A stretch of 64,000 nt of DNA from Aegilops tauschii subsp. strangulata (GCF_002575655.3 NC_053040.3:226314628-226378627), one strand, 5' to 3'; numbered from the stretch's first letter, positions 10,544 to 22,983 are shown. A program made the numbers and translations. Notes: generated from the sequence alone by a model not told the origin.

Positions 10544-11531
10544 TGATGTAGGGTGCAACCCTATACGGCCGATCTTTCACGAAAGGAGCGGATCCCGCGA
10601 TGAACACGAAGAACACAAGGGGAAAACACAAGGGAATCATGAGGGAAACACGAGAGAAATCACTCAACCAGCAAGAATAGATCACACATGCGCTAGATGC
10701 CAGAACACATAGAGGTCACACGGTCCAAATCCAACAAAGGACAATACATAGGTAACCGGTTCTTCTCCGTGAGGAGGTCTTGATGGGGCCACCCAAGAGA
10801 GGGTCTTGAATCCAAGGGGATCTTCTCCGTAGAGGGGCCGCGGTCTCTCTCGGGAGTAGATCCGTAATGGATGAGCAAAGCTCTATCTCACATATGAGCT
10901 AAACCAATGCTGACCCTCAAATGGTGGAGGAGGAGGAGTATATATAGTCTAGAGCCACGAAGAGGTAAGTGGGAGAGGGATACAAGGCCAAAGGCCCGGC
11001 TGCGCACAGGCAGGTACCGGTCGTCCGGTGGCTCGGGAGGGACCGGTCGTCCGCTAGTCACCGGATGTCCGCTGAAGACGTTCTGTGAAGAGGCACCGGA
11101 TGTCCGGTGTCTTTGGACTTCCGTTAATATTACAGGTCGTTCGGTGGGGGCCGGACGTCCGCTCGCTGGGAGGTGTTGTAGCTGGCGTTGGCTGTGCCTC
11201 AGGCGCCGGTCGTCCGGTGGAGGTCGGACGTCCGCTCGCTGGTCGGTCATCCGGTGGATGCCAGACGTCCGCTTGCTGGAGCTTCTTTGGCAGCTCCTTG
11301 TGCTTGGTGTCCTCGTCGTCTTGTCCATGGTCTTCCTCTTTGTTCCTGGTCATGCATAGCACATATATTTGAGGTAGTAGCCATGTCTCACATATGGAAA
11401 GTGATGGTTCAAAGAGGAGCGAGTTCACCTTGTGTCCAATGGTGTATAGTCGAGGTCTCATCTTATGTATCCTTGGGGCTTGGAGAGTAGTCGGAGTGTA
11501 CATGGGGATGAACGTGGGATGCTCTGCATCA
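10544..11531 (-). repeat. 5' LTR of the minus-strand element
   Basis: This 988-bp LTR acts as promoter for the minus strand. A TATA-like CTATATATAC occurs at 10,947-10,938 (minus). Immediately upstream (11,020-11,280) lies a dense array of GGTCGTCCGGTGG and CCGGACGTCCGC repeats, each containing the palindrome CGGACGTCCG or a near match. Confidence 0.92.
10938..10947 (-). promoter_or_regulatory. TATA box of the minus-strand element
   Basis: CTATATATAC (minus) sits in the 5' LTR about 80 bp downstream of the palindrome array. It is conserved in the other LTR near 3,560-3,570. The spacing suggests a genuine U3 promoter. Confidence 0.55.
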
Positions 11532-11549
11532 CCAAGTTAGAGCATGCAC

Positions 11550-11677
11550 CTTGATGGGTGAATAAGATAGGCCATCCTCCACCATGCCAAGTTTGTTAGC
11601 CAGTGGATTGTTCCGCAATATTCCTCTCGTGCGCCCATTCTCATATTCATTTTGATAATGTTCAATACCTGACATGC
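11550..11677 (-). pseudogene. Exon of the minus-strand gene upstream of the inserted element
   Basis: Minus-strand acceptor TTTTCAG (11,680-11,678) opens an uninterrupted 43-codon frame: MSGIEHYQNEYENGRTRG, then ILRNNPLANKLG, ending SYSPIK at donor AAG|GTGCAT (11,550/11,549). The donor leaves phase 0, matching the exon beginning at 2,993. The pattern YE..R...I..NN....LG resembles a motif I associate with grass proteins of the Ptta/En-Spm transposase-associated group, but this is weak and no function is claimed. Exons further upstream could not be identified. Confidence 0.45.
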
Positions 11678-12114
11678 CTGAAAACATAAAAACAAGTGAG
11701 ATTATCTTTGTAATGCAGAAGTGATTCTAATCCAATACTTCCTCCCTGTAAACCCCTTTGTGCTATCTCTGCAATTCTTCTAAGAGGTGCCATGCATGCT
11801 GTAATTTAGTGTGTGCATTAATATAATGTGGCCTACTACTCAAAATATGAGAGCTCTAGAAGTGATGATACTTCGTAGATGACAGCTTCAACATATAGTA
11901 AAGAAGAACAAGTCGACCTGACCTGACAGATTCAAAATATACTAAGGGAGAATAACTCGACCTGACCAGTCGACCGCAAGAGAAGAGGATCATCTTAAAG
12001 AAGAGCAGAAGAGCAAGCAGATTGAAGATATTACAAGTCTTTCTATACAATGTCGGTTGGCCACCCATGATGAACCAGAGCGCACAGGGAAATACTATTC
12101 CTTCTGGTCTCTCC
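11678..12114. other. No gene seen
   Basis: This AT-rich DNA lies between the last identifiable exon and the ~360-bp repeat. It could contain introns of the minus-strand gene. No transposon terminus was recognised. Confidence 0.35.
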
Positions 12115-12736
12115 ATATGTGGCTCACATGCATTTCGAAACTAAAGTAGGAACATTTAGCTGACCAATTAAACATCTCTCAGTTTTACCAATATCAGCAT
12201 AATATCATATTTGAATTTGTACAACTAAGCTTGTTTAGCTCGATGGGTGGAGCAGTGCTATTACGACACGAACCACGTAGGCTGATCGTGGTCATCATAA
12301 AATGGGGACACCGTAAGCATGATGAGTATAGTGTTGACCGTGGCAGTGGGATGGCAGATCTGAAGCTGCAAACTGCGCAAAGGGTAGTTAGCAACCGATA
12401 TTTGCTTTGAAATAATAACTAAGATTTGGTATGGACAAGAAAGTACAGTCAACAAGTGACAAAGAAATGCAATTCTACTGTCTCTCTATATGTCGCGACA
12501 TGCATTTGGAAACTCAAGTGGGACCTTTAGCTAAACAATTAAATGTGTTTGTGAACTAATATCAGTATCATATCACAATCATATTTGAACAACTAAGCTT
12601 TGGAATGTTGAGTGTTGTGTTGTTTAGCTTGAAGGGTGGAGTAATGCTAGTATGACAGAAAGCACCTACGCAGATCATAGTAGAGTAGATAAAAGGGGAA
12701 AACCCTAAGCATCAAGAGTAAAATCAGGAAAGTGGA
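12115..12736. repeat. Diverged ~360-bp tandem repeat, copies 1 and 2
   Basis: Copy 1 (about 12,115-12,470) and copy 2 (about 12,471-12,736) share blocks such as ACATGCATTT(C/G)GAAACT, AGCT(G/A)A(C/A)CAATTAAA, ATATCAG, and GGGTGGAG(C/T)A(G/A)TGCTA. Copy 2 is cut at GTGGA by the large LTR element starting at 12,737. A third copy resumes at 22,984. Confidence 0.7.
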
Positions 12737-15700
12737 TGTAACGCCCCGAGACCGACGCTTCAGAAGACTTCCATATATTTCGTGATCACCGCGTGTTTCT
12801 TTTGTGCTTGCTCTTTCATTTTTGCATTCCATCATGTCATCATGCCATCATGTCATTTAATTTTTAAAACTCAACTAAGTAAATTGCATGGATCTTCGAT
12901 CCATTTAAATCGAGGGAAAGGCACATGGTGATTTCTCTTTATAACATATATCCTCCCAATATTATTAGGGAGCTATATTAAAATATTCCATTAACCTTGG
13001 AACTAATCATAACACATTTGCATAATAATTCCGTGCTTTTCTGCTTCAAGTTTGGTCTCCAAACTCTGCCCTAAATTCTTTCTTCATTATCTGGAGCTCC
13101 ACCAAAAATCCGAACATTTTTGGACACTTCTAAAACCTTGTTCTAGTTCAAACCATTTGAATTAAATTCAAAGAGTTTGAATTTAAACTTCATTCAGGCC
13201 ACTTCTATTTTTTCTGGTTCAAGCTCATTTTTATGAGTCCGGAAAAATTAACCTCCCGCGCAAATTCTATCCCTAACACTTCCTTTCTTCCCCTTTTCTT
13301 CTTTCATATTTTCTGTTTTGGGAGAAAAGAAGGAAGAAGGGGAGAGAGCCCAGCCAGCCTCCCAGGCAGGCCCATCCTGCCCCGCGGCCATTTGCCCCTC
13401 CAAGGCCCAGCCCGCGCGTCATAACCCTAGCCCATCTCTCCCTCCTCTCGATCTCTCCCCCTCGTCCATCCTCCATCGCCGCCAGTGCCCGACCCCATCT
13501 CCCTCCTCGCGCCCGATCCCCATCTCCCTCCTCTCGCTCCCCTCACTCGTCCTTCCTCCTGCGCCCATGCCTTGCCTCCCATGGCGCCCGAAGCCCTGCT
13601 CCCGGTCACCCTCGCCGCCACACGCAGAGAGGAGCAGAGCCCCACGCGCCATCCTCTGCCGATAGCATGCCCGCGAGTTCCTGACCCTGCTGCGGCCACC
13701 TCTCCTCGCCATGTACCCCGCCGCGGTTGCTGCTCTGCTCCTGCCCCGCCGGTCGCCTCTGCCTCGACCCCGCGTCCTCGCCTCCGGCGACCGTCACCGC
13801 TCCGTGCACCCCGGCCCCCTCCTGCCTCAATGGAGCAGGTCCCCGCGCCCCATGACTTTGTCTGCGTCGTCTCCTGCTCCTCGCCTCGAGCACCGATGCT
13901 CCAAGGCCGGCCTCCTGCAGTTCGTCATTGCCGGAGCTCCCCACCACCAGCAAGCAGCCGACCTCACCGCCCGTCGCCATCAACCCCTCTACCCGCGTCC
14001 TGCACATCGCTGCCCCGAGCGCCCCTGTCCTCGAGCACCTGTTGACTTCGGTTACTATCAAGCGCTCTGACCCGTTGCTGCCATGGCCTTGCATCCATCT
14101 GGCCCTGTTGTGTTCATGGAGCCACTGTACCATGGCCAAGACCGAGACCCGTGGACGTCAAGTTCTTCCACGACGCCCGAACGATTACAGGCCGAAACGC
14201 CAAGTCCCACTTCAACAAGTGTACCTCTACTTCGGATTCACCAAGTACCCCTTCGGATGCGCCTAGTTCGACTACATGTACCACCAAGTTCCTCTACCGT
14301 CGACCCGAACATCTACGAACCTTGTACGTCTATCGTCGTCGTGGATCCGACAAGATCCGTGTACAACTACTACCCCTACGACACGTGAATAACTACTTCC
14401 ACTTCGAACGCGTTCCGCCCCGAATGCACGCTTCGAAGGTATAACCCCGAGACGACGTCCGTGGACCGAATGCATGTGTGTTGTATGAGATGCTCGTGGT
14501 TGCACCGTGTCCGAGTTGTCATTCCATGTTCCTCCTCGTTGCCATGTCGCCGTACCGTGGGAACCCGGAATCCGGGAGCACCCCACCATCCTTGCGTGAC
14601 ACGCTCACGCCCACTTCTTTTGCACCGGTATCTCCGTGAGCTACCGGAACCGATATGTTGCCGTGGCATCATTTTCGGATTCGTTGCCGTGGCACCCCTT
14701 TCTTCCACCACGGTGACAAATGCTTCATAACATGCTCATGTCAACATTTTCATAAGATTCCTTAAAACGTGCATATGTCATCCGCATCATGATAACAACA
14801 TTTAAATGTTTAAAATTGTGTTTGTTTTAAATTGCTAAATGACATGAGGATTTTCCAGAATTATTGTTTGTTGTTCCGGCCTCATTTAAACTTGCCTAAA
14901 TAGTTAGTTTACTTATGTTTCACCTCTTGCCATGGTTAACAACATTTAACATTGATGGGTACATATATGAGAGAGAACTAAATAATTGATGTGGTGTTTC
15001 GTCAATATGCAACTCGTTGCATATTGAGCTCCACTTAATTTGAAGTGTTGTTTGTTGCATTTTCCCATGCCATACCTTCATTTAAACCGGACATGCATCA
15101 TATTTGTTTTTGCATCATGCCATGTGTATGTGGTGGTTGTTTACTATGTTGTCTGTTTCTTTCTGGGTTGCTTCTCTCGTTAGCTTCTGTTTCTTTCCGG
15201 AGTTGTGAGGATTCGTTCGACTACGTCCGTTTGTCTTCTTCATGGACTCGTTCTTCTTCCTAGCGGGATATCAGGCAAGATGACCATACCCTCGAAATCA
15301 CTTCTATCTTTGCTTGCTAGTTGTTCGCTCTATTGCTATGCCGCGTTACCTATTCACTTGCTCTTCAAGCCTCCCAAATTGCCATGATCCTCTAACCTTT
15401 GTCACCTTCCTAGCAAACCGTTGTTTGGCTATGTTACCGCTTTGCTCAGCCCCTCTTATAGCGTTGCTAGCTGCAGGTGAAGATGAAGATTGCTCCATGT
15501 TGGATTATGTTCATGTTGGGATATCACAATATCTCTTATCTTAATTAATGCATCTATATACTTGGTAAAGGGTGGAAGGCTCGGCCTTATGCCTGTGTTT
15601 TGTTCCACTCTTGCCGCCCTCGTTTCTGTCTTACCGGTATTATGCTCCTTGAGTTTGCGTTCCTTACGCGGTTGGGTGATTTATGGGACCCCCTTGACAG

Positions 15701-16891
15701 TTCGCCTTGAATAAAACTCCTCCAGCAAGGCCCAACCTTGGTTTTACCATTTGCCTACCTAAGCCTTTTTCCCTTGGGTTCTGCAGACTCAAGGGTCATC
15801 TTTATTTTAACCCCCCCGGGCCAGTGCTCCTCTGAGTGCTGGTCCAAACTAGAGCCCTTTGCAGCGCCACCTCGGGGAAACTTGAGGTCTGGTTTTAGTT
15901 GTACGGACTGCTCATCCGGTGTGCCCTGAGAACGAGATATGTGCAGCTCCTATCGGGATTTGTCGGCACATTCGGGTGGTCTTGCTGGTCTTGTTTTACC
16001 ATTGTCGAAATGTCTTGTAACCGGGATTCCGAGACTGATCGGGTCTTCCCGGGAGAAGGTTTATCCTTCGTTGACCGTGAGAGCTTATCATGGGCTAAGT
16101 TGGGACACCCCTGCAGGGTTTAAACTTTCGAGAGCCGTGCCCGCGGTTATGTGGCAGATGGGAATTTGTTAATATCCGGTTGTAGAGAACTTGACACTTG
16201 ACCCTAATTAAAACGCATCAACCGCGTGTGTAGCCGTGATGGTCTCTTCTCGGCGGAGTCCGGGAAGTGAACACGGTTTCTGGGTTATGTTTTGACGTAA
16301 GTAGGTGTTCAGGATCACTTCTTGATCATTGCTAGTTCACGATCGTTCCGTTGCTTCTCTTCTCGCTCTCATTTGCGTATGTTAGCCACCATATATGCTA
16401 GTGCTTGCTACAGCTCCACCTCACTACCCCATCCTTTCCTATAAGCTTAAATAGTCTTGATCTTGCGGGTGTGAGATTGCTGAGTCCTCGTGACTCATAG
16501 ATACTTCCAAAATAGTTGCAGCTGCCGACGATACCAGTGCAGATGACGCAACTGAGCTCGAGTGGGAGCTCGATGAAGATCTTGTCCGTTGCGTTGTTTC
16601 TTTCCTTGTTGATCAGTAGTGGAGCCCAGTTGGGACGATCAGGGATCTAGGAGTTGGGTTGTCTTCTTTTCTTTTGGTTCTGTAGTCGGACCTATGTGTG
16701 TACTCTGAATGATGTATGATTTATTTATGTATTGTGTGAAGTGGCAATTGTAAGCCAACTCTTTATCCCATTCTTGTTCTTTACATGGGATTGTGTGAAG
16801 ATGATCCTTCTTGCGACAAAACCACAATGCGGTTATGCCTCTAAGTCGTGCCTCGACACGTGGGAGATATAGCCGCATCGTGGGTGTTACA
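12737..16891 (+). repeat. 5' LTR of the LARD-like element
   Basis: 4,155 bp. It differs from the 3' LTR mainly by scattered substitutions and an 8-bp CATCATGT-type slippage near 12,825-12,850. It contains GC-rich, Pro/Arg-coding-like low-complexity DNA at 13,350-14,050, which is non-coding in practice. Confidence 0.93.
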
Positions 16892-18831
16892 AGTTGGTAT
16901 CAGAGTTGTTTTCGTTTCTTGATCATCCAAAGGCCATCATTTCAGAAGATTTCTTCGTTCTAAGTTTTCAGCCTCGTTCTCCAATTATTCTAAATTGATG
17001 TCTCTTCGTTCATCTCCATATTCTTCCGGTGCATTGTTCATGTATTCTCTAATCAGCTCGTGATCTCTTCGTTCTCGTGTATCAAATTCCCTCAAGTATC
17101 TTCATTCGTTCTCTAATTCTTACCGGTGATTCACCCCTTTACTTCGTTCTTTTTCAATTCTCGCGGTGGTTCGTTCAAGATTTCTCTTCCTTCGTTATCA
17201 TATCAATTTATTTGTTCTTTCCAATCCTACCGGTGGTTCGATGAAGACCTTCACAAGTTTGCGCAATATCTATCTTAATCCTTTCTATGAGAATAAGTAG
17301 TATGCCAAATCCGTTGCTTGTCATCAATCTAAATTGGTGAAGGATACGCGTAATGTAATTCTTATTCTTGTTTCCTCCAAGTGATTAATTCCTTCTTCCG
17401 GAGTTTCGATCATGTTATCAAATTTTCGGCTCCAAGTTGTTCATCTTTTCTTTCCGGAGCTCCAAGTTATTTCAATTATATCATTTCAAAGTTTCATCTA
17501 ATCATTGCAAGGTTTCTCCCGGAGTTCTTTTCAACTTTTCCTTTCGTTTGATCATTCTTTTATTATCGGAGTTCTTCATGGAGGATCAACATGGTGGTTC
17601 GTCAAGGATTCTTTTCATTCTTCAATTGTTCTTCAAGATTTCTCTCGGAGTCAAGATCCGTCAAGCTATACTCTAAAATAAACATGGTGCTCAACACACG
17701 TTTTGTTTTGTGGAGTCCAACCATTCTTCATCTTGCATTCCGAAGTGCAATTCTCTCTACCTTATCTTTTGGGATGGTGTTATGTCATTTTTGCCAATTT
17801 CCTTCATGTTTCATGATTCACAAGTTGTTAGGAATGAGATAATTAAATCCATCATTTTCACTTCGTTCAAGAGATCTTTTCGTCCAATCAATCTTTTGTT
17901 GGAGTTGTATTGGGTTATATTTCACCTATAGCCTTCCCTAAGGAATGTAGCTATTTGTGGTGTTTATCAATGATCCAAGTTTTCTCCTATCCTCTTGGTG
18001 AAGAAGTTTTCATCTCCTTGTTGATCCCAATTCAATCAATCATTGTTTCCGTTAGTGGCAGTTTGTCACCTCATAATGTTGGGATGTTCCCATAAGCCCA
18101 CTACAAGCTTATTCTTTTCGTTGTTGGTTTTCCAACAACTCCGTTCAATCCTACTTCGTAAGGATGCTCCTTAAAATTCATTTATGGTAGGAGATGTTGG
18201 TTTCATTCTTCGTTCTATTCACTCCAACTATCTAACTATCATGCATTGTTTCCGGAGGCGTTGTGATGTTGCTCTCTTCGACCAATCATCTCGTTTTGTC
18301 AAGATCACGTAATTTTTCCTTTCTTATCCGTTTAGCCGGAGTTTCGTGTTTTCATTCGAGTTCTCTCATCTTATCAAGTTTTGTCTCCTTCCTCAACCGG
18401 AGTGCTGTCTGAAATCTTTCTTACCCCTTGTGCCATTCTTTCATTAGTTCCGGAGAAAATGTGTTGTTAATTTCATCGAGTATCCTCTCATCTTGTCAAG
18501 ATCATGTTCAATTCCTTCCATTTACAGTCGGACTGCTGCCCAAATTATATCATTCTTCTTCCTTCCTATCTTGTTTTAACTGGAGTGGTTTAAATATCTA
18601 TCGTGTCACTTAACCTCAAGGTTCTCATGGTGTTCTTTGCTTCCGTTTACTACGGAGTTCTCTCAATTCGCTTATCTCCGTTGTGTCATTTCCTCAAGCT
18701 TTGCGACCTCTCAAGGTTCTTTGGTTTCACTCTTTTGTCAAAGAAGCAATTTGTTTTACCTCTTCCCTTTCCGTTTCTTTCCGGTGTCATCCTAGATCTC
18801 GGGATGAGATCCGATTGTAGTGGTGGAGTGT
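16892..18831 (+). other. Non-coding interior of the LARD-like element
   Basis: It opens with the primer-binding site and is TC-rich, with many TTCTTCGTTC/CCGGAG motifs and no domain-bearing frame. Packaging and dimerisation signals would be expected here; none can be identified by eye. Confidence 0.75.
16895..16905 (+). promoter_or_regulatory. Primer-binding site (tRNA-Met)
   Basis: TGGTATCAGAG begins 3 nt after the 5' LTR. It is the standard initiator tRNA-Met primer site of plant LTR elements. Confidence 0.9.
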
Positions 18832-21800
18832 TGTAACGCCCCGAGACCGACGCTTCAGAAGACTTCCATATATTTCGTGATCACCGCGTGTTTCTTTTGT
18901 GCTTGCTCTTTCATTTTTGCATTGCATCATGCCATCATGTCATTTAATTTTTAAAACTCAACTAAGTAAATTGCATGGATCTTTGATCCATTTAAATCGA
19001 GGGAAAGGCACATGGTGATTTCTCTTTATAACATATATCCTCCCAATATTATTAGGGAGCTATATTAAAATATTCCATTAACCTTGGAACTAATCATAAC
19101 ACATTTGCATAATAATTCCGTGCTTTTCTGCTTCAAGTTTGGTCTCCAAACTCTGCCCTAAATTCTTTCTTCATTTTCTGGAGCTCCACAAAAAATCCGA
19201 ACATTTTTGGACACTTCTAAAACCTTGTTCTAGTTCAAACCATTTGAATTAAATTCAAAGAGTTTGAATTTAAACTTCGTTCAGGCCACTTCTATTTTTT
19301 CTGGTTCAAGCTCATTTTTATGAGTCCGGAAAAATTAACCTCCCGCGCAAATTCTATCCCTAACACTTCCTTTCTTCCCCTTTTCTTCTTTCATATTTTC
19401 TGTTTTGGGAGAAAAGACGGAAGAAGGGGAGAGAGCCCAGCCAGCCTCCCAGGCCGGCCCATCCTGCCCCGCGGCCATTTGCCCCTCCAAGGCCCAGCCC
19501 GCGCGTCATAACCCTAGCCCATCTCTCCCTCCTCTCGATCTCTCCCCCTCATCCATCCTCCATCGCCGCCAGTGCCCGACCCCATCTCCCTCCTCGCGCC
19601 CGATCCCCATCTCCCTCCTCTCGCTCCCCTCACTCGTCCTTCCTCCTGCGCCCAGGCCTTGCCTCCCATGGTGCCCGAAGCCCTGCTCCCGGTCACCCTC
19701 GCCGCCACACGCAGAGAGGAGCAGAGCCCCGCGCGCTGTCCTCTGCCGATGGCGTGCCCGTGAGTTCCTGACCCTGCCGCGGCCACCTCTCCTCGCCATG
19801 TACCCCGCCGCGGTTACTGCTCTGCTCCTGCCCCGCCGGTCGCCTCTGCCTCGACCCCGCGTCCTCGCCTCCGACGACCGTCACCGCTCCGTGCACCCCG
19901 GCCCCCTCCTGCCTCAACGGAGCAGGTCCCCGCGCCCCATGACTTTGTCTGCGTCGTCTCCTGCTCCTCGCCTCGAGCACCGATGCTCCAAGGCCGGCCT
20001 CCTGCAGTTCGTCATTGCCGGAGCTCCCCACCACCAGCAAGCAGCCGACCTCACCGCCCGTCGCCATCAACCCCTCTACCCGCGTCCTGCACATCGCTGC
20101 CCCGAGCGCCCCTGTCCTCGAGCACCTGTTGACTTCGGTTACTATCAAGCGCTCTGACCCATTGCTGCCATGGCCTTGCATCCATCTGGCCCTATTGTGT
20201 TCATGGAGCCACTGTACCATGGCCAAGACCGAGACCCGTGGACGTCAAGTTCTTACACGACGCCCGAACGATTACAGGCCGAAACGCCAAGTCCCACTTC
20301 AACAAGTGTACCTCTACTTCGGATTCACCAAGTACCCCTTCGGATGCGCCTAGTTCGACTACATGTACCACCAAGTTCCTCTACCGTCGACCCGAACATC
20401 TACGAACCTTGTACGTCTATCGTCGTCGTGGATCCGACAAGATCCGTGTACAACTACTACCCCTACGACACGTGAATAACTACTTCCACTTCGAACGCGT
20501 TCCGCCCCGAATGCACGCTTCGAAGGTATAACCCCGAGACGACGTCCGTGGACCGAATGCATGTGTGTTGTATGAGATGCTCGTGGTTGCACCGTGTCCG
20601 AGTTGTCATTCCATGTTCCTCCTCGTTGCCATGTCGCCGTACCGTGGGAACCCGGAATCCGGGAGCACCCCACCATCCTTGCGTGACACGCTCACGCCCA
20701 CTTCTTTTGCACCGGTATCTCCGTGAGCTACCGGAACCGATATGTTGCCGTGGCATCATTTTCGGATTCGTTGCCGTGGCACCCCTTTCTTCCACCACGG
20801 TGACAAATGCTTCATAACATGCTCATGTCAACATTTTCATAAGATTCCTTAAAACGTGCATATGTCATCCGCATCATGATAACAACATTTAAATGTTTAA
20901 AATTGTGTTTGTTTTAAATTGCTAAATGACATGAGGATTTTCCAGAATTATTGTTTGTTGTTCCGGCCTCATTTAAACTTGCCTAAATAGTTAGTTTACT
21001 TATGTTTCACCTCTTGCCATGGTTAACAACATTTAACATTGATGGGTACATATATGAGAGAGAACTAAATAATTGATGTGGTGTTTCGTCAATATGCAAC
21101 TCGTTGCATATTGAGCTCCACTTAATTTGAAGTGTTGTTTGTTGCATTTTCCCATGCCATACCTTCATTTAAACCGGACATGCATCATATTTGTTTTTGC
21201 ATCATGCCATGTGTATGTGGTGGTTGTTTACTATGTTGTCTGTTTCTTTCTGGGTTGCTTCTCTCGTTAGCTTCTGTTTCTTTCCGGAGTTGTGAGGATT
21301 CGTTCGACTACGTCCGTTTGTCTTCTTCATGGACTCGTTCTTCTTCCTAGCGGGATATCAGGCAAGATGACCATACCCTCGAAATCACTTCTATCTTTGC
21401 TTGCTAGTTGTTCGCTCTATTGCTATGCCGCGTTACCTATTCACTTGCTCTTCAAGCCTCCCAAATTGCCATGATCCTCTAACCTTTGTCACCTTCCTAG
21501 CAAACCGTTGTTTGGCTATGTTACCGCTTTGCTCAGCCCCTCTTATAGCGTTGCTAGCTGCAGGTGAAGATGAAGATTGCTCCATGTTGGATTATGTTCA
21601 TGTTGGGATATCACAATATCTCTTATCTTAATTAATGCATCTATATACTTGGTAAAGGGTGGAAGGCTCGGCCTTATGCCTGTGTTTTGTTCCACTCTTG
21701 CCGCCCTCGTTTCTGTCTTACCGGTATTATGCTCCTTGAGTTTGCGTTCCTTACGCGGTTGGGTGATTTATGGGACCCCCTTGACAGTTCGCCTTGAATA

Positions 21801-22978
21801 AAACTCCTCCAGCAAGGCCCAACCTTGGTTTTACCATTTGCCTACCTAAGCCTTTTTCCCTTGGGTTCTGCAGACTCAAGGGTCATCTTTATTTTAACCC
21901 CCCCGGGCCAGTGCTCCTCTGAGTGCTGGTCCAAACTAGAGCCCTTTGCAGCGCCACCTCGGGGAAACTTGAGGTCTGGTTTTAGTTGTACGGACTGCTC
22001 ATCCGGTGTGCCCTGAGAACGAGATATGTGCAGCTCCTATCGGGATTTGTCGGCACATTCGGGTGGTCTTGCTGGTCTTGTTTTACCATTGTCGAAATGT
22101 CTTGTAACCGGGATTCCGAGACTGATCGGGTCTTCCCGGGAGAAGGTTTATCCTTCGTTGACCATGAGAGCTTATAATGGGCTAAGTTGGGACACCCCTG
22201 CAGGGTTTAAACATTCGAGAGCCGTTCCCGCGGTTATGTGGCAGATGGGAATTTGTTAATATCCGGTTGTAGAGAACTTGACACTTGACCCTAATTAAAA
22301 CGCATCAACCGCGTGTGTAGCCGTGATGGTCTCTTCTCGGCGGAGTCCGGGAAGTGAACACGGTTTCTGGGTTATGTTTTGACGTAAGTAGGTGTTCAGG
22401 ATCACTTCTTGATCATTGCTAGTTCACGATCGTTCCGTTGCTTCTCTTCTCGCTCTCATTTGCGTATGTTAGCCACCATATATGCTAGTGCTTGCTACAG
22501 CTCCACCTCACTACCCCATCCTTTCCTATAAGCTTAAATAGTCTTGATCTCGCGGGTGTGAGATTGCTGAGTCCTCGTGACTCACAGATACTTCCAAAAC
22601 AGTTGCAGGTGCCGACGATACCAGTGCAGATGACGCAACTGAGCTCAAGTGGGAGCTCGATGAAGATCTTGTCCGTTGTGTTGTTTCTTTCCTTGTTGAT
22701 CAGTAGTGGAGCCCAGTTGGGACGATCAGGGATCTAGCAGTTGGGTTGTCTTCTTTTCTTTTGGTTCCGTAGTCGGACCTATGTGTGTACTCTGAATGAT
22801 GTATGATTTATTTATGTATTGTGTGAAGTGGCGATTGTAAGCCAACTCTTTATCCCATTCTTGTTCTTTACATGGGATTGTGTGAAGATGACCCTTCTTG
22901 CGACAAAACCACAATGCGGTTATGCCTCTAAGTCGTGCCTCGACACGTGGGAGATATAGCCGCATCGTGGGTGTTACA
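18832..22978 (+). repeat. 3' LTR of the LARD-like element
   Basis: 4,147 bp, nearly identical to the 5' LTR. Single-base differences are visible, for example near 19,415 (GACGG versus GAAGG) and 22,174 (TAATGG versus TCATGG). A 250-codon Pro-rich frame at 19,405-20,157 arises because one stop present in the other LTR is missing; it is not a gene. Confidence 0.93.
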
Positions 22979-22983
22979 GTGGA

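Larger units (their letters stand above)
3179..11531 (-). mobile_element. Complete non-autonomous LTR retrotransposon, minus strand
   Basis: Two direct LTRs (3,179-4,153 and 10,544-11,531) begin TGATGTAGGGTG and end GC(T/C)CCGCATCA or the near-identical CTCTGCATCA. The element is flanked by the 5-bp duplication CCAAG (3,174-3,178 and 11,532-11,536). The primer-binding site (minus strand, 10,540-10,527: TGGTATCATGAGCC, initiator tRNA-Met type with one extra T) abuts the right LTR. The purine tract CCAAGGGGAGGAGA abuts the left LTR. Transcription is therefore right to left. The interior (about 6.4 kb) has a gag-like frame and a second long frame, but no recognisable protease, RNase H or integrase. 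It probably depended on enzymes supplied in trans. It lies in an intron of the minus-strand gene, about 12 bp from the donor, in the same orientation as the gene. Confidence 0.92.
12737..22978 (+). mobile_element. Large retrotransposon derivative (LARD-like) with 4.15-kb LTRs
   Basis: Two nearly identical LTRs, 12,737-16,891 (4,155 bp) and 18,832-22,978 (4,147 bp), begin TGTAACGCCCCGAGACC and end TGGGTGTTACA. The element is bounded by the 5-bp duplication GTGGA (12,732-12,736 and 22,979-22,983). The tRNA-Met primer site TGGTATCAGAG lies at 16,895-16,905. A purine/TG-rich tract (GTAGTGGTGGAGTGT) precedes the right LTR. The interior is only 1,940 bp and has no open frame beyond about 80 codons, so no protein is encoded. 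Giant LTRs with a short non-coding interior match the LARD concept (for example barley Sukkula); the family name was not established. High LTR identity points to a recent insertion. Confidence 0.93.

Noticed and set aside
3170..11677. Insertion of the minus-strand element directly in a coding exon, using a donor at 3,169-3,168.
   Set aside because: That donor leaves phase 1 and creates a stop in the next exon. The donor at 11,549 leaves phase 0 and joins cleanly, so the element more likely sits in an intron.
13318..14266. Several overlapping Pro/Ser/Arg-rich open frames of 90-190 codons on both strands.
   Set aside because: They lie in a GC-rich part of the LTR, are open on both strands, and their counterparts in the other LTR (19,405-20,353) differ in frame and stops.
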